Shown: positions 1 through 12,193 of the stretch, piece after piece
Numbering within the stretch: the stretch's first letter is position 1
How the letters are laid out: each line of letters begins with the position of its first letter
From: Schoenoplectus triqueter
Taxonomy: Eukaryota; Streptophyta; Magnoliopsida; Poales; Cyperaceae
DNA length: 64,000 nt
Direction: 5' to 3'
NCBI GenBank assembly: GCA_964058805.1
Contig: CAXKVV010000053.1
Span: 186,001 to 250,000, forward strand
Notes under the pieces: generated by a model
The model's input: the letters and a program-made list of their open reading frames with translations, nothing else
What the model was told of the DNA's origin: nothing
Databases searched by the model: none
Translations under genes and position numbers: made by a program

Positions 1-809
1 TATTGAAGTGATATGTTTTATCCACCAAATTATGGTGTATACGCATAACCATTTATTAGTACTTGTCAATAAATATTTTGCGAATGAAACTTTTAACACC
101 AAGGTGCTAGCTAGCAATTTAGTGCATTGGATTTTCCTTAAAAAAAATGAAAAAATATAGAAAATTATTAATGCATCTACCACTGATCCATAAGTAAATC
201 AATGGCATCGGATATAATTAAAATTATAGAAAATTATTAATGCATTTTTACCATTGATTTGTAAGCAAATTGATGACATCGAATATCACTAAAACTAGTG
301 CATAAATGTCTTCTCTTTTATTTATTAGAAAATGGAAAGATCCGCGGCACTTTTTTTTTTGAGGAAATCCGTGGTACCATTTATTATGCAATGATATATT
401 TCCTGATTATGTTCATCTATTTTTGGACAATTTTTTACAATTAATATGCAATACAAAATTTTCTTTTTGAATGGCATACATTATCTTGGATTCTATTTGA
501 AATTTATTTTGCTCCTTTTTTGTTGTCATACTTAGTTATATATTTGTAGGTTTTTGAACCACACTATCAAGCAGTAACAAATTCCTCTCTATCTCTCTGC
601 ACTGAAACTTCACGGTATCGTCCCATTTACTTCTTTAAAACAGCTTGATAAAAAGTACATTTTCCTTTGTTTTAGTTTATTTTAGACCACCGAGAATTTG
701 AACTTTTGATCTTAACCGATCAATTCTTCAATTCGTTACTCTGTTTTATCTACTAATATCACTTATTACTACACTGCTAATTTGATGCATCAATTGTATG
801 TTTTGACAG
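1..809. other. AT-rich upstream region, no gene seen
   Basis: No coding potential was recognised on either strand. The stretch is AT-rich with poly-T and poly-A runs. It probably holds the promoter of the small gene that starts at 841: a possible 3' splice site (TTTTGACAG, ending at 809) lies just upstream, so a 5' untranslated exon may begin at 810 and an earlier non-coding exon may lie within this stretch. Confidence 0.4.
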
Positions 810-840
810 GGATAATTTCTTTGAGTAAAACTTGCTAGAG

Positions 841-2155
841 ATGGATAAACAGAACAACAACGGTCAGTTTAGAAAAAAAAAATCAATTGCATATAGCAAT
901 AATTCATGCAATATGTTATATATTAGTCTAATTTCAAAAGCCATATTTTATTTAATATTTCGGGCATTTTGGTTATAGCAATAAAATTCATATGCATATA
1001 TAGTAATTTTTCTTTAGAATTTATTTCTTTTCGTCCTTCAAATATTCATTGCATCATTCATAAATTTTGGCTCTAATGTTAACTTTTTAGGCTCCCAAGG
1101 TTTCTCCGGCTCATCCCAAAATGCTTCACAGTAAGAATTTTCTTATGTCTAATCTTATTATAATAACTTTGTTTGGAATGCAATAATACAGTATTATAAG
1201 GAGATTTGGTACTGTGTATAGAAGTTATATTAATAGTGGATGAAATGTTTTCTTTAAAATATCATATAGTGGAGTATGGATTTTTCCATATACAGTTCAA
1301 TAGTAATTATACAATTTACATTACAAAATGAAACGAATATTTGTATGCTATTTAACATTCTAAGTCCAATCTACTACTCGCTTATTTGTTAAGTACTTAT
1401 CCGTCATTTTTATCTTAGGAGCCAAGACAAAGCTCAGCTGGAGGCTGAGGTAATATTTGACAAAACCTCTAATTAATAATTATCAGTCAGACATGTTTTA
1501 TTTTTCATGCAACCAATTATTGTAATAAAATTTTCCTGGTACTGGTACATATTTACTTCCAGTTAATGCTACCAGGGGAATACAGGAACAGGAACTAACA
1601 AAAAATATGTGATTTTGCTGAGACCAGAGGCGGATCTACATGTAATGAATAATGGGTGTCATTTGACCACCATTTTTTTTTTAAAATGCACTATTTGTAA
1701 AGAATTTATTCCTTTTTCAATAATAATTGTAAAGAAAATTTAAAATCGATCCCCATACTTTAAATAAAATTTAATTAACATGACCCCCCGTATTTTAGAA
1801 AAATTGTAAATTGTATAGAAATTATACGATGCAATTTGCAGTAAGCCCACCGGCGTTTGAGGTTACCTTCTCTTTCTTTTCTTTTCTTTGGGGCTAATAT
1901 TTGACACCCATTAAAATTTATTCTGCACTGCTCTTGACTGATAGATTTATACTGCTGCAGGACTAAAAAAACTCGAATAATTACTTAAAACAAAGTCAAA
2001 CTTTGTTTCAACCTCTCTTTTTTTTATTTCCTTAATGCCAGGCTGAAAAGTGCATTGATCGGCGAATGAAAGCAGATGACAAGTACATGGAAATGCTGCT
2101 AGGCAAAGCATTTGAGACTGCATCACAGCTTGAGAATCAGAAGCGCAACGTTTAA
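841..2155 (+). CDS. Small four-exon gene for a 68-residue hydrophilic protein of unknown function
   Basis: Four short exons join into one open frame: 841-862, 1091-1130, 1419-1449 and 2042-2155 (207 nt, 68 residues plus TAA). Every intron is GT-AG (GTCAGT, GTAAGA and GTAATA donors; TTTTTAG, TATCTTAG and AATGCCAG acceptors) and all phases agree. The ATG at 841 is preceded by an in-frame TAA a few codons upstream, which supports it as the start. The first half is Asn/Gln/Ser-rich and looks disordered (starts MDKQNNNG). The last exon, from AEKCID to NQKRNV, is rich in charged residues and Leu/Met and could form an amphipathic helix. There is no signal peptide or membrane segment. I do not recognise the family. 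It could be a genuine micro-protein or the truncated end of a larger duplicated gene. Confidence comes from splice coherence, not homology. A hAT-like MITE appears to sit in the third intron. Confidence 0.55.
1625..1930. mobile_element. Possible hAT-type MITE in the third intron of the small gene
   Basis: The left end reads CAGAGGCGGATC and continues to AATGGGTGTCA. The complement of the right end begins CAGTGCAG and also reaches AATGGGTGTCA. CAGNGGCGGATC ends are typical of plant hAT-derived MITEs, and a similar end is seen at 25527. No clear 8-bp target duplication was found, so the borders are approximate. Confidence 0.4.
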
Positions 2156-2197
2156 GATCCAAAGTGGCTTTCATTGCACTAATTTTCTTAGAACCAC

Positions 2198-2200
<3 letters not shown>

Positions 2201-2228
<28 letters not shown>
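2201..2228. repeat. (ATT)n microsatellite
   Basis: About nine uninterrupted ATT units lie some 45 nt after the stop codon of the small gene, probably within its 3' untranslated region. Confidence 0.9.
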
Positions 2229-2229
<1 letters not shown>

Positions 2230-2841
2230 GATGTTGTTAAATTACTTTGTTACGATGCAAGTCGGTTAGAATGTTGTTTTACTTCTTACGATGCAAGTCA
2301 AGAAGCACAACCTTTTAATTTAATTATGAGAATGTCGTTTTTTTTTTCCTTTAATTGTCGATTCTTTGTTATCAAAGTGCAAATGGTCGATCCAACTGTA
2401 AAAAAAATGATTTTCATATGAATATCTTGACATAAACCAAATTTTTTAGAATTTTATTTTATTTTTTAAGATAGTTAGAAAATCACTTCTTTTAAATGGC
2501 TTATAATAACTAAATCAAGTGATTTTTTAACTATCTTAAAAAATAATAAAAAAATTCTAGAATATATAAAATTTGATTTACATCTAAATATTTATATGAA
2601 AATTTAAAATGAAAAACCGATCCATAGCACAGAGTAATCCGTGCTATGTATAGCATCATAGCCCAACTCTCTCTTTATATATATATAGCCAGTGCCAAGT
2701 CTCTTTGCCTTGTTTTGTTATCCGTTCATGTTCATAAATGTTGTGAATTTTTCAAGTATTTAGTTTTTTTTTTAAAACGTCAAGGGTTTGAAATTAATAA
2801 ACTGAAATTATTATTTTATAGGATTAAACTTATGATAGATC

Positions 2842-3174
2842 ACTGAACTTCAATGTTTATCCATATTTGATCATTGAACTTTTATTTATCCATTTTTAGT
2901 CATTGAATTTTGATGTTTATCCATATTTGATCACTCCTATTAGTTTTTTCATTCAAAAATAATTAAAATGAAATTATATTTGTTGCTAAAACTAATTGAA
3001 ATAAAAAATAGGTAAATAAAATAAAATAAAATAATATTTATTTTTCATTAGTTTTTTAATTATTTTTGAATGAAAAAACTAATGAGAGTGATCAAATATG
3101 GATAAACATCAAAATTAAATGACTAAAAATGGATAAATAAAAGTTTAGTGATCAAATGTGAATAAACATTCAGT
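2842..3174. mobile_element. Foldback element with ~130-bp inverted arms
   Basis: The left arm (ACTGAACTTCAATG, then ATCCATATTTGATCA) returns in reverse complement at the right end (CTAATGAGAGTGATCAAATA to ACATTCAGT). Arms of about 130 bp are separated by an AT-rich centre that holds an AAATA repeat. No coding sequence is present. The structure fits a foldback MITE. Target duplications were not resolved. Confidence 0.7.
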
Positions 3175-3700
3175 AACCCGTCGGAGAAAAATAACTCTAT
3201 TTTATACGTAGGAATTTTTGACTAAATAATGTTGTTATAAAGTTATAGACATGCATGATTCCAACATAAATGATTCCGATTTTTATAATATTAATTTCGA
3301 ACATATATCCATCCAACATAATATTGTATGGGACGCAACTTATTTATCCGTCCCTGCAGACCCCTGGTCTTCACGTCCCCAGCCTCTGATTAGGGACGTT
3401 GTTCGATTCTCCGGCCTCAACTTTGGGACGCTGTTTAAAAATACCGGCCCTAACCTTCTCTATAACATCACGGAAAGGACAAACGTACAATATGGGCTGT
3501 AGATACAAAGTCCAGCCAGCCTTTTTCTCTAAATCCACCTCATATTTTCGTATTTATTTAATTTCGTTTAATTAATTGATTAATTAAAAAATTCAGATAA
3601 AAATAGATTGACCGTATTTTTATTTAACGATTGTGTAAAACAGTTAACCATTAAATTGTCACCTTACGGTTAAAAGTCGTTAAATATTTTTTAAAAACTT
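3175..3700. other. Slightly GC-richer non-coding stretch with repeated GGGACG/CGTCCC motifs
   Basis: An 83-codon open frame crosses it but resembles no protein I know. The hexamer GGGACG or its complement recurs between about 3330 and 3430, which suggests a fragment of a repeat rather than a gene. Confidence 0.3.
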
Positions 3701-5193
3701 GATCATAAATCAATATTTTGTAGGGGTTATATGAAAATATTTATTCTAAGATGCAATGATATTTCAAATGTTGCGTAGGTACAAATAATTTTAAAATTTA
3801 CATAGTTCAATGAAGGCTTTTTTCACTAAAAGCTGAGATTGTTGCATACTGTGCATTTTACTTATATTTGTTGCATTGTCTTTCTTCTTCTTTTTTTCTT
3901 TTTTTTTTTGCGGGCATTGCTTTGGTTAAATCTTGAACCAGTTAATTAGCACATCCATTTTTCCATAAAAAAAATAGAATTGGAATAAACAATATATGGC
4001 TTAATAATCGAGATATATTTTTAACAATGAGGTTGAGAAATAAAGGAATTCAAATTAATTTTGATGGAAAATGTCTGAATGAGGATCTAATTGATATATT
4101 TGAGAATTTTATAACTCGAAGTATATCTTTTAGTGATATTAAGTCCTGTATTTCAAATATGAGGGTGGATAATGAAAATTTTATTTGAGTATTTGTGTTG
4201 TTCATGATATCTGAAATTATATTACAATTAATTAATAATCTCATAGATATGTAAATATTATGGAAGACGTGACACAAATTTTCAACTTCAGTTGAGCGGA
4301 CATCACGATATTATTTCTACACTATATTCTCAAGCGACAAAAAAAATGTAAAATGTTTATCGTGAGGGAAATTTCATCTTACAATTACCCAAAGTAAGAT
4401 GAATTATTCTCAAGACACATTTTGTATTTTTTGTCGTTTGAGAATGTAGTGTAGAAATGATATCGTGAAGTCCACTCAAGTAAAGTTGAAAATTAGTGTC
4501 ACATCTTTCATAATATTTACATACCTATGAAATTATCGATTGTTTGTAATAGAATTTCAGACATCCTCAACAGCACAAATACTTGACAAAGTTTTCATCA
4601 TCCACACTCATATTTAAAATACAGGTCACAGGACTTAATATCCTTAAAAGATATATTTGAAGTTGTAGGATTCTCAAATATATCAATTACATCCTCATTC
4701 TGTACCTTCCATCAAAATTAATTTGAATTTCTTCATTTCTCAACCCCATTGTCAAAAATGCATCTCGATTAATAAGCGATATATTGTTTTTCCCAAATCT
4801 ATCTCTTTTGTGAAAAAATAGATGTGCTAATTAACCGTTTTGGATCAAGAATGAACTAAAGCAATGTCTGTGAAAAAGGCAATGCAACAAATACTTGATT
4901 CGATTGTAGAGTCATAGTGACTTCGGTACACTAAAATTTACATGCAACAATCTCAGTTTTTAATGAAAAGCATTCATTGAATATGCAAATTTCAAAATTA
5001 AGTTGTGCCACGCAGTCCAAAATATTATTTCCAAACTAGAATCAATTAAGGAATCACCTGTCATCTTACTATACAAGTAAAATCTGACAAAGTTTTTTTT
5101 TATTATTACTTTTGGACAATGCAACATCTGAAATATCATTACATCTTAAAATAAATATTATCATGTAACCCCACAAAATATCAATTTATGGCC
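3701..5193. repeat. Giant near-complete palindrome (foldback), ~680 and ~800 bp arms
   Basis: The left arm (3701-4382) and right arm (about 4394-5193) are inverted copies around a loop of about 11 nt. Pairs read by eye include GATCATAAATCAATATTTTG with the complement of 5174-5193, ATTGTTGCAT, CAATATAT, GAGGTTGAGAAAT, CAAATTAATTTTGATGG and TTCATCTTAC at the centre. The right arm is longer and carries an extra ~100 nt. By eye the arms are roughly 85-90% alike. No long reading frame survives. It could be an inverted duplication or an unusually large foldback transposon. A transcript would form a very long hairpin suited to small-RNA production (inference). Confidence 0.75.
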
Positions 5194-6700
5194 CTTTCAT
5201 ACTCGCTCAATAGATGGATCTTCGCGTTATACATAATTAAATAGACATCTTTGATTTATAGAGAACATAGTTCGTGCTTCAATTTCTTCAACATATGCAA
5301 CTATGCAAATCACTCATGACAAAAATGATCTCATCATTTGCTAATTAATCAAATAAAGATGGATTCAATCATAATATTTACCGAACTTCGAATAAGTTTC
5401 CTCGTTAGGAGACAACATAATTACATAATATGATGACAAACTTCTAAAATTTGAACCTATCAACTTAGTTTCTTGTACTTAACCGATCGAATTAAGTTGT
5501 TTTCTAGAATAAAATCTTAATAATTTTTTTTACTATTAACCAATACCAACTATCCACAGAAATTATACTCAAATTTCAATTAACACAACAAATCTAAACC
5601 AACACAACAGTAAAGAAAAAAATCTATGTTTAGTGATTTAAAACTAACCAGAACATAACTGTAGAATCGATGCAAGGTACTCCACAGCTTGGATTAATTA
5701 GTAAGCTCCACTCCTCATTGAACTAATTAAGTTGGACTTGTCGACATCTTATTTCCTAAATAATAGGTAATTCATGGGAAAGTACAATAATTTTAATTGG
5801 TGAATAATTGTGTACATAGAACATATAGACATGATAATAACAAAACTACAAACTAATTGAAGAAATAGGCTTACAAAAATAATCTCAATTTAGGCCAAGT
5901 ATTTGATTTCTGTCAAGAATGTTGCACCAATTTTGGTTTTTATTACTTCTCAACTATCTACATTTAGAATATAAAGAGTACAGTAGATTAAGTGCACTTA
6001 TTTTGATCAGAAATAAACAATATCTTAGAAATATAGCACTATATAGTTGATCAGTGAACACAAATTATCAATAATCATGTATACACAAAAGAAGAAGAAA
6101 CGCTACAAAATCGAAATGGCAATTATAGATAGGCTTAATTAAGATGCATTCAGAAATTAGGGTTTGGTTGTGATTACCAATTGAAGCAAACTAACATGGG
6201 GACTCAATTGCTGATTGTGAAGTCTGACTAATTGATGGAGGTACTCTCGCATCACGAGTAAAGCCTCGTTCTTCGAGTGCTCGATCGGTTTAGAGCGTTA
6301 GTTGAAGTGGATGCATCACCTTCAACAACAGTTTCATATCTATTGGTTTGGCTGAGGAGAAAGATTCAGTTGCCCTTCTTGGTCGTCAATCTTTCAAGCG
6401 CTTGAGAGATTGAGAAGACATGTAGGATTTGAAAAATAATATTAACTGATTCTAACAGAGAATTAATAGAGAAGCACAATGTCTATTTTTTTCTCTTTTA
6501 CAAATAAAGGATTGTGATAAATCCGAACAAAACTTCAAATAGAAATTATCCATACCAGGACTACTCTTTTATCATAGATTCGCTAACAATATCCTGTCTG
6601 TTCTAAGCAATTTTCCCCTTAGGTCGCATCTTTGATCAAATACATTATTGAATTCTCGCTAATTTCTTCTTTCAAGATCCAGGCGATGTTTATACCAGCA
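5194..6700. other. Intergenic, no gene recognised
   Basis: AT-rich sequence with a less AT-biased patch at about 6180-6430. That patch has no long open frame and no recognised motif. Confidence 0.4.
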
Positions 6701-7164
6701 ATTTTTGAAATTAATTATCGAAATAATTTTAGTTTTAATAATAAAAATGATTAAATCAAAATTTTAAAAATACAAATGGTAGTATACCACTGACAGTGGT
6801 GCGTTATAAAGACGTCATTGACAGTGACGTCTTTTCTTTTCTTTTTTTACTTTTCAGTTATTTAAAAAAAAAAATCAGTGCCAATGAAATGACGTTCTTC
6901 CACTGCACACTGGAAAAGAGGAAATACAAAGGGGTTGTTTAATTGAGTGTCGTGAATTAAATTTTTTTTTGAATGACGTCACTGTCAGTTATGTCTTTGT
7001 ATAAACATGTTATTTTTAATGATGCGTTTATAAAGCGTTACTGTAAGTGGCGCGTTTATAAAGCGTTACTATAAGTGGCGCGTTATCATTTATATTTTTA
7101 AATTTTAGTTTCAATCACTATTATTATTAAATTTAGAATTATTTAGATAATTAATTTAAAAAAT
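6701..7164. mobile_element. Foldback MITE with GTGGCGCGTTAT-type inner arms
   Basis: Terminal inverted arms of about 100 bp (left from ATTTTTGAAATTAATTAT, complement at the right end) lead inward to motifs such as ACTGACAGTGGTGCGTTA and AGTGGCGCGTTATCA. A second member with the same inner motif (AGTGGCGCGTTATCATTT) lies at 59760-60196. It is non-coding, and the family name is not known to me. Confidence 0.65.
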
Positions 7165-8852
7165 CACAGTGTTTATGCAGATGCACGTGGTACCGTCTCG
7201 ATCGATCCAACTTTTTCTTTGGTCTTTTGTATTTTCATGATGCTACCCGATATCAACGTTTCAATCAATTGATTTGCAAAAACTTTGAGGTTTTCACCCC
7301 GTGTTCAACAAAAAAAATATTAAAGAAAATAAGTGTGAACATATCGTTAAAAAATAATATATATATTCTGTAAAAGGGAAAAAAAGTTAGTAAATTTATT
7401 TAAAAAATTAAACTGATTGAGTTGGAAAAATTATGTTTTTATTTGTGCCCACGTAGCACTGTCTTTAGAAAATTATGTTTTTTCATTTCGAAAAATTATG
7501 GCTCCTTTCATGCAGGGTTTTACGTCACGAAAACCCAAATTCAAATTCACAATAAACCACCATAGTACCAATACATTATATGTGAAATTTCTATTTTGGT
7601 ATCTCTCTCATCCCCTTATCTTTTTGTGGTGCTCTATTTATAATTGTGAAGAGAATAGAAAATTAACTCTGTAAATTAATTTACAATTTTTTTTACTTTA
7701 TTTAACATTAAGCCTATTCAAAGAGCGAGGCGTTTTCCCAGTTTCTTTGCCCAGCAATATATCTCATTAGTGATTGGCCAGGTCTCATTTATCAAGTGCT
7801 TAATTATTTAAACAAATTATAACCGTACAATTGATCGGTTGATAAGGCAATTAATTGTCCAATATGAGAAATTAAGCATTCAAATCATTAATCTTTTGTT
7901 AACTAAATGATGATAACCGTGCAATTGACCGGGTGATAAGAAATCAATTATCCAATATATTTTCTACACATGATACGCTGTCAGCTTAGAAATAATTACA
8001 ACTGTAAAAATTGTTTATGTATAACCATTAACCCTATTTTGTAGGTATCTTTTATAGAGCACATAACAATATATTTTTTATTTTTAGAAAAAAATCCTCA
8101 TAATTGTTTACTCGTGCATAAAAACTAAATTACTAATATTATTTATTAGCACTATTATTTTTTTAAAGTACTAAAACTTTATTTTAGTTGCTAATTTAAT
8201 TGGTTTTACCGAGTCATATTGTTGACCGGTCACGAATGACCAATATTTGAAACGAGAAGAGAAAACAATACCCAAAATTATTATACTCTCTCTAGTCTTT
8301 TCCAATGATTTATTGGATCAATTCAGATCAAATTGACTTTTTAAAAAAAATTAATCATATTGAATGCAGCCAGATTGGACGGATTCGTGAAATCGGATAT
8401 TAAATTATGCCATCAATAGATGATATAATAATAAATTTTTGATAGACTATATATACATATATATTCAAAATGACCTCAATCTAATATGTATAGTGTATCC
8501 AATGACCTCAATCTAAATGTCGAACACTTAATGAACACAGTCGACACATTTAAAAATTGAACGCTTCTACTGAGTCTTTAATAAAATTCACGTGTAGCCT
8601 TACAAATTGTTATTTGACTAATCATATTTGAATCTTCTGTCTTCAGTTTATTGGCACTTTTTTGGTCCCACGTCTCAATTGTTAAATGTGGCCAGCTGGT
8701 ATGGTCTTCTCAGTCTATTTAGTTATGTCGCCGAGGATTTAGAGGCTCTCATGACTGTATTGGTACGAGATATGAATTAGGATTTTCCTGTGTCATAAGA
8801 GATGGAATTCGGATCGTCTAAATTATTGTACGTGTAAAGTTATGGTTTTAGT
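7165..8852. other. Intergenic, no gene recognised
   Basis: AT-rich. An 85-codon frame at 7417-7674 has biased composition and no recognisable domain, so it is not called. Confidence 0.4.
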
Positions 8853-9142
8853 TGGAGGTGGCAAAATTTGATTGAGAAAATCGTCCGATTTATTTGAATT
8901 TGAATTTTATTTTATTTTATTTTTTAAGAAAATTAAATTGATACGATCTAATTTGAACTCGACCTGATCCAACTTGATCTAACATTAAATTATCTATAAT
9001 CCAATTGAAATCAATTAAAAATCTGAAAAAATACAAAATATAAATTGAACCAATCCGTCCCAAATTCTTCTAAAAAGTCAAACCCATCCGACCTGGCCCA
9101 TCGAACCCAAACCCGACCCGATCAACCTGATTGTCACCTCTA
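8853..9142. mobile_element. Likely hAT-type MITE
   Basis: The left end TGGAGGTGGCAAAATT and the complement of the right end TAGAGGTGACAATCAGG match in most positions. The interior has inverted ACCCGACCCGAT-like segments, as in the elements at 14.9-15.8 kb. No convincing 8-bp duplication was found. Confidence 0.45.
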
Positions 9143-9193
9143 TACTTTAAACTGTCCGTTCGATAAATCTAAAAAACACTATTGTGACTATTT

Positions 9194-10135
9194 TGCTCTA
9201 CTCCCGGGATGACTAAAACCCTAAAATTAGAAAATCAAATAAAGAAGGCACAAACAAAAAAGACAACAACAACAACACTTGATAATCTCTAAATGCTTCC
9301 AACTAAAGGAGACTACTTACTATGGAGAATCATACACATCTTGCCCTAACATTTTATAGACAACTGCACTGATTTTCTCACAAATACCTACTCAGATAAA
9401 TGAGTCTGACATTCTCCAGCAGATTCCCTTCAACTATAGAGGGGTACTCTCGTAAACTTAGCGTACCCGGATAGCCTCCCTTAAGTGAAACACTTAGACC
9501 AATCCATGGCCTTGAGTGAAACACAATGACTATTGTCTAGGAGGGACGGGGTATATTTCAGATGGTGTGCTTCAACCTTCCCTCGGCGTATTTGACCTTT
9601 CCTATAAATGGCTTAACACTAAAAGTCAGCGGAGCACTTTAGTTTGAAATCTCAAGAGAGTTCTACTCCAGTACAAACTAAGTTAGAGTTTAACGTCGTA
9701 ATGTGTGTGACCCACTCCTTGTGAAGAGAACTATTATTCTCAATAGTTGTGTTCTCATGAATGACTTGCTATAAGACTACATGAGCCCCTACTACAGAGT
9801 AGCTATAGGTATCATGAAGCTCACTGTCTGACAATAGCCAATTCATTCAAATATCATTATATGATATTGTTTGTTTGAATTATTTATATGAATAGTTTAT
9901 TTGAATAGTGTATTTTTTTTGTTATAAATAGATACACTATATATATGAAGGTGTACAACAACACCCTCCTGGGAGGAGAGGGCGGTTAATTTCTACCTCC
10001 TCAGTAGGTAAGTTGAATCTTAACCTTTTTTTAGCTTTTTTCTTATATTAAGTGTTGTTGTTGTTATTTTTTCTTGTGCTTTCTTTATCTGATTTTCTGG
10101 ATTTTAGAGTTTTAGTCATCCCGGGGACAAGAGCA
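9194..10135. mobile_element. 0.94-kb non-autonomous element with ~85-bp terminal inverted repeats
   Basis: The left end (TGCTCTACTCCCGGGATGAC, then a CT-poor stretch ending in ACAACAACAACAACACTT) recurs in reverse complement at the right end (AAGTGTTGTTGTTGTTAT to GTCATCCCCGGG-like sequence and GAGCA). The arms are about 85 bp and about 85% alike. The interior is non-coding and less AT-rich than its surroundings. Long arms fit a Mutator-like or foldback element. No target duplication could be seen, so the class is open. Confidence 0.6.
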
Positions 10136-12193
10136 GGGGGGAGCGATTCATCACCTATGTCGGCCAAGAGGAAGCATCCAGCTGTGAAAATTTAACATAA
10201 TGAAAAAATAATAATAAAAATATGATTTATCTCTTGTCTAAGAGTTCTATTTTAGAAAATCAGGACAACTCGACCGTCCGAGTGCTTGAATAAAGATTAA
10301 AAATGAGAGCTACCCTAAGACAGACGATGAGGTCCCGCATCGATTGAGCGGCACGAAGAAGAAGATCAAAATTCTCTTTCTCGTTCCACGAAAGGAAGAA
10401 TTAAGAAAAAAAAAACTCCTTCCATCTTTGCTTGACCAGAGATTTAAAGTGCTCGTAAGGTGTCCACAAGGAGAGCAGTCTTAAGAAGGATATTAAATAA
10501 TATAACTTTCAGTCTGAGGCACGACGCCTATTGACCTGAGTTTCTCATCGGGGACGAGAGACTCATAGTTGCCCGCCCTTCTCTCGGGCACCTTCCCTCG
10601 GTTGGATCACCTGTCGGTTCACCTTTTTTCGGTTGGTTGCTTTGGAGCAAGGCTAGCGGCGATTGAGCGACAAACTTTCCTATATGCATTTTATAAATAA
10701 ACCTACAGTGAGGCAAGCGCCAATTAAGTGTCCCGCGTGTTCCTTTGATCTCCTCAGGCCTAGGTCTTTCCATGTGAACTTTTCAGGCCAACTTATTGAC
10801 CTCTTTCTTACATTTTTCTTCTAATTATCTCTTTCGATCCTCTATATTATCTTTTTGAAACTCTATCCTCTGTATAGACAAAAATAATCTTACGTTTATC
10901 CTAAAAAAACAAAAACAAATAATAAATAAATAATAAATAAATAATAAATATCAAAAGTTAAAAAAATTGCAAAAATGAATATTTTTTTTGAACATAGAAA
11001 TATATTATTATTACTTTTATCTAAGGCTTCTGCTAAATCCACTAAGGAGGAAGCACATAATCCTTGATCTTCTTCGAAGTGGACTTTCGAAATGCCTTTG
11101 AGGGTGTTTGGTGGGAGTTCCTATTTTTCACTCTTAGAGAAAGAGACTTTATAGTCCGATGGATAACCTAGATACATTATAATGACAGAATTAATCTGCA
11201 CAGATTCAATATGAAAAATTCTAGAATATGGATAAACTTGTCCTAACTCTTTGTTTTGCTTTTTTTTTTTTTCTTTTGAAAAGAGACTAGTCTTATATTC
11301 AAGTAATGTAGATCAGATATATCAGAAATGAAGAACATATGATGCTCGACTTTATGGACCTTACAGGTCCGTAAGAATTAGTTCGAGAGCTCGCTAGTCG
11401 GTTGGTAGCTCCCTCTCCTTTTTTGAAGTACGGGAGAGCCTTCTAGCTCTCTCTTTCGCTAACTATAGGATTTCACTAGATTTTTTCTTTAAAATGTCTT
11501 ATCAATGAAATAATACTTAACTACAAAGAATCACTATAAGTTTTTCTATTGATTTACGAGTACTTTATACTGAAGCCAATCTCTCGGAGTGAAACCAAAT
11601 CATCAAAACATAGAAAAAGAAATATTGAATCTGGTCTACAAAATTCTGAAAGTTAGGTTTCAGAATTTCTTTATTTATTCTCAGTTTAAAATAAAAAATG
11701 GTCTATTATAAACGCAATTGGTGGAAAAAAAAAGCAAGTGCTTAAGAAATAAAAGAATAAAATTCTCTCTGCGCAGGCAAGTATATATCTAAAGAAGCGT
11801 ATCTTTCTTTCAAGTCAAGAATTAAGCCCAGTCTAACGAAACAAATTAAAAAAGATTTTACAACTTTTAAAACATAAAATTATTTGTAGAAATATTTTTC
11901 AATTTTATAGATTATGTGCACTTCAAATTTCATATAATTTAAATATATTTGAAAATATATTTAAAATCATTAAATCAAGATTATTGCATGTATGTTGCAT
12001 AAATTTTTAATGGTACCTCACATTAGTCATCAAATAATATTTAAATTTTATGAAATTTAAAACATAATTCATCTATAAGTTCATAAATCCATTTATGAAC
12101 TTTTTTTATATTTTTTTGAGATTTTAATTTGTTTGAAATCTCGCTATCATAGTTATCAATGTTCTCACCTGGCCATCAGATAGTACATGTTAT
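10136..12193. other. Intergenic with a GC-richer repeat-like patch at 10240-10780
   Basis: The patch is less AT-biased than its flanks and has an 81-codon reverse frame (10528-10773) with no recognisable domain. It may be part of a decayed transposon. The rest is ordinary AT-rich DNA. Confidence 0.35.

Noticed and set aside
3251..3502. 83-codon open frame
   Set aside because: No recognisable domain, no splice partners, and it overlaps recurring GGGACG words, so it is more likely a repeat fragment.
10528..10773. 81-codon reverse frame in a GC-richer patch
   Set aside because: No domain, no ATG context or splice sites of note. The patch is more likely repeat-derived.
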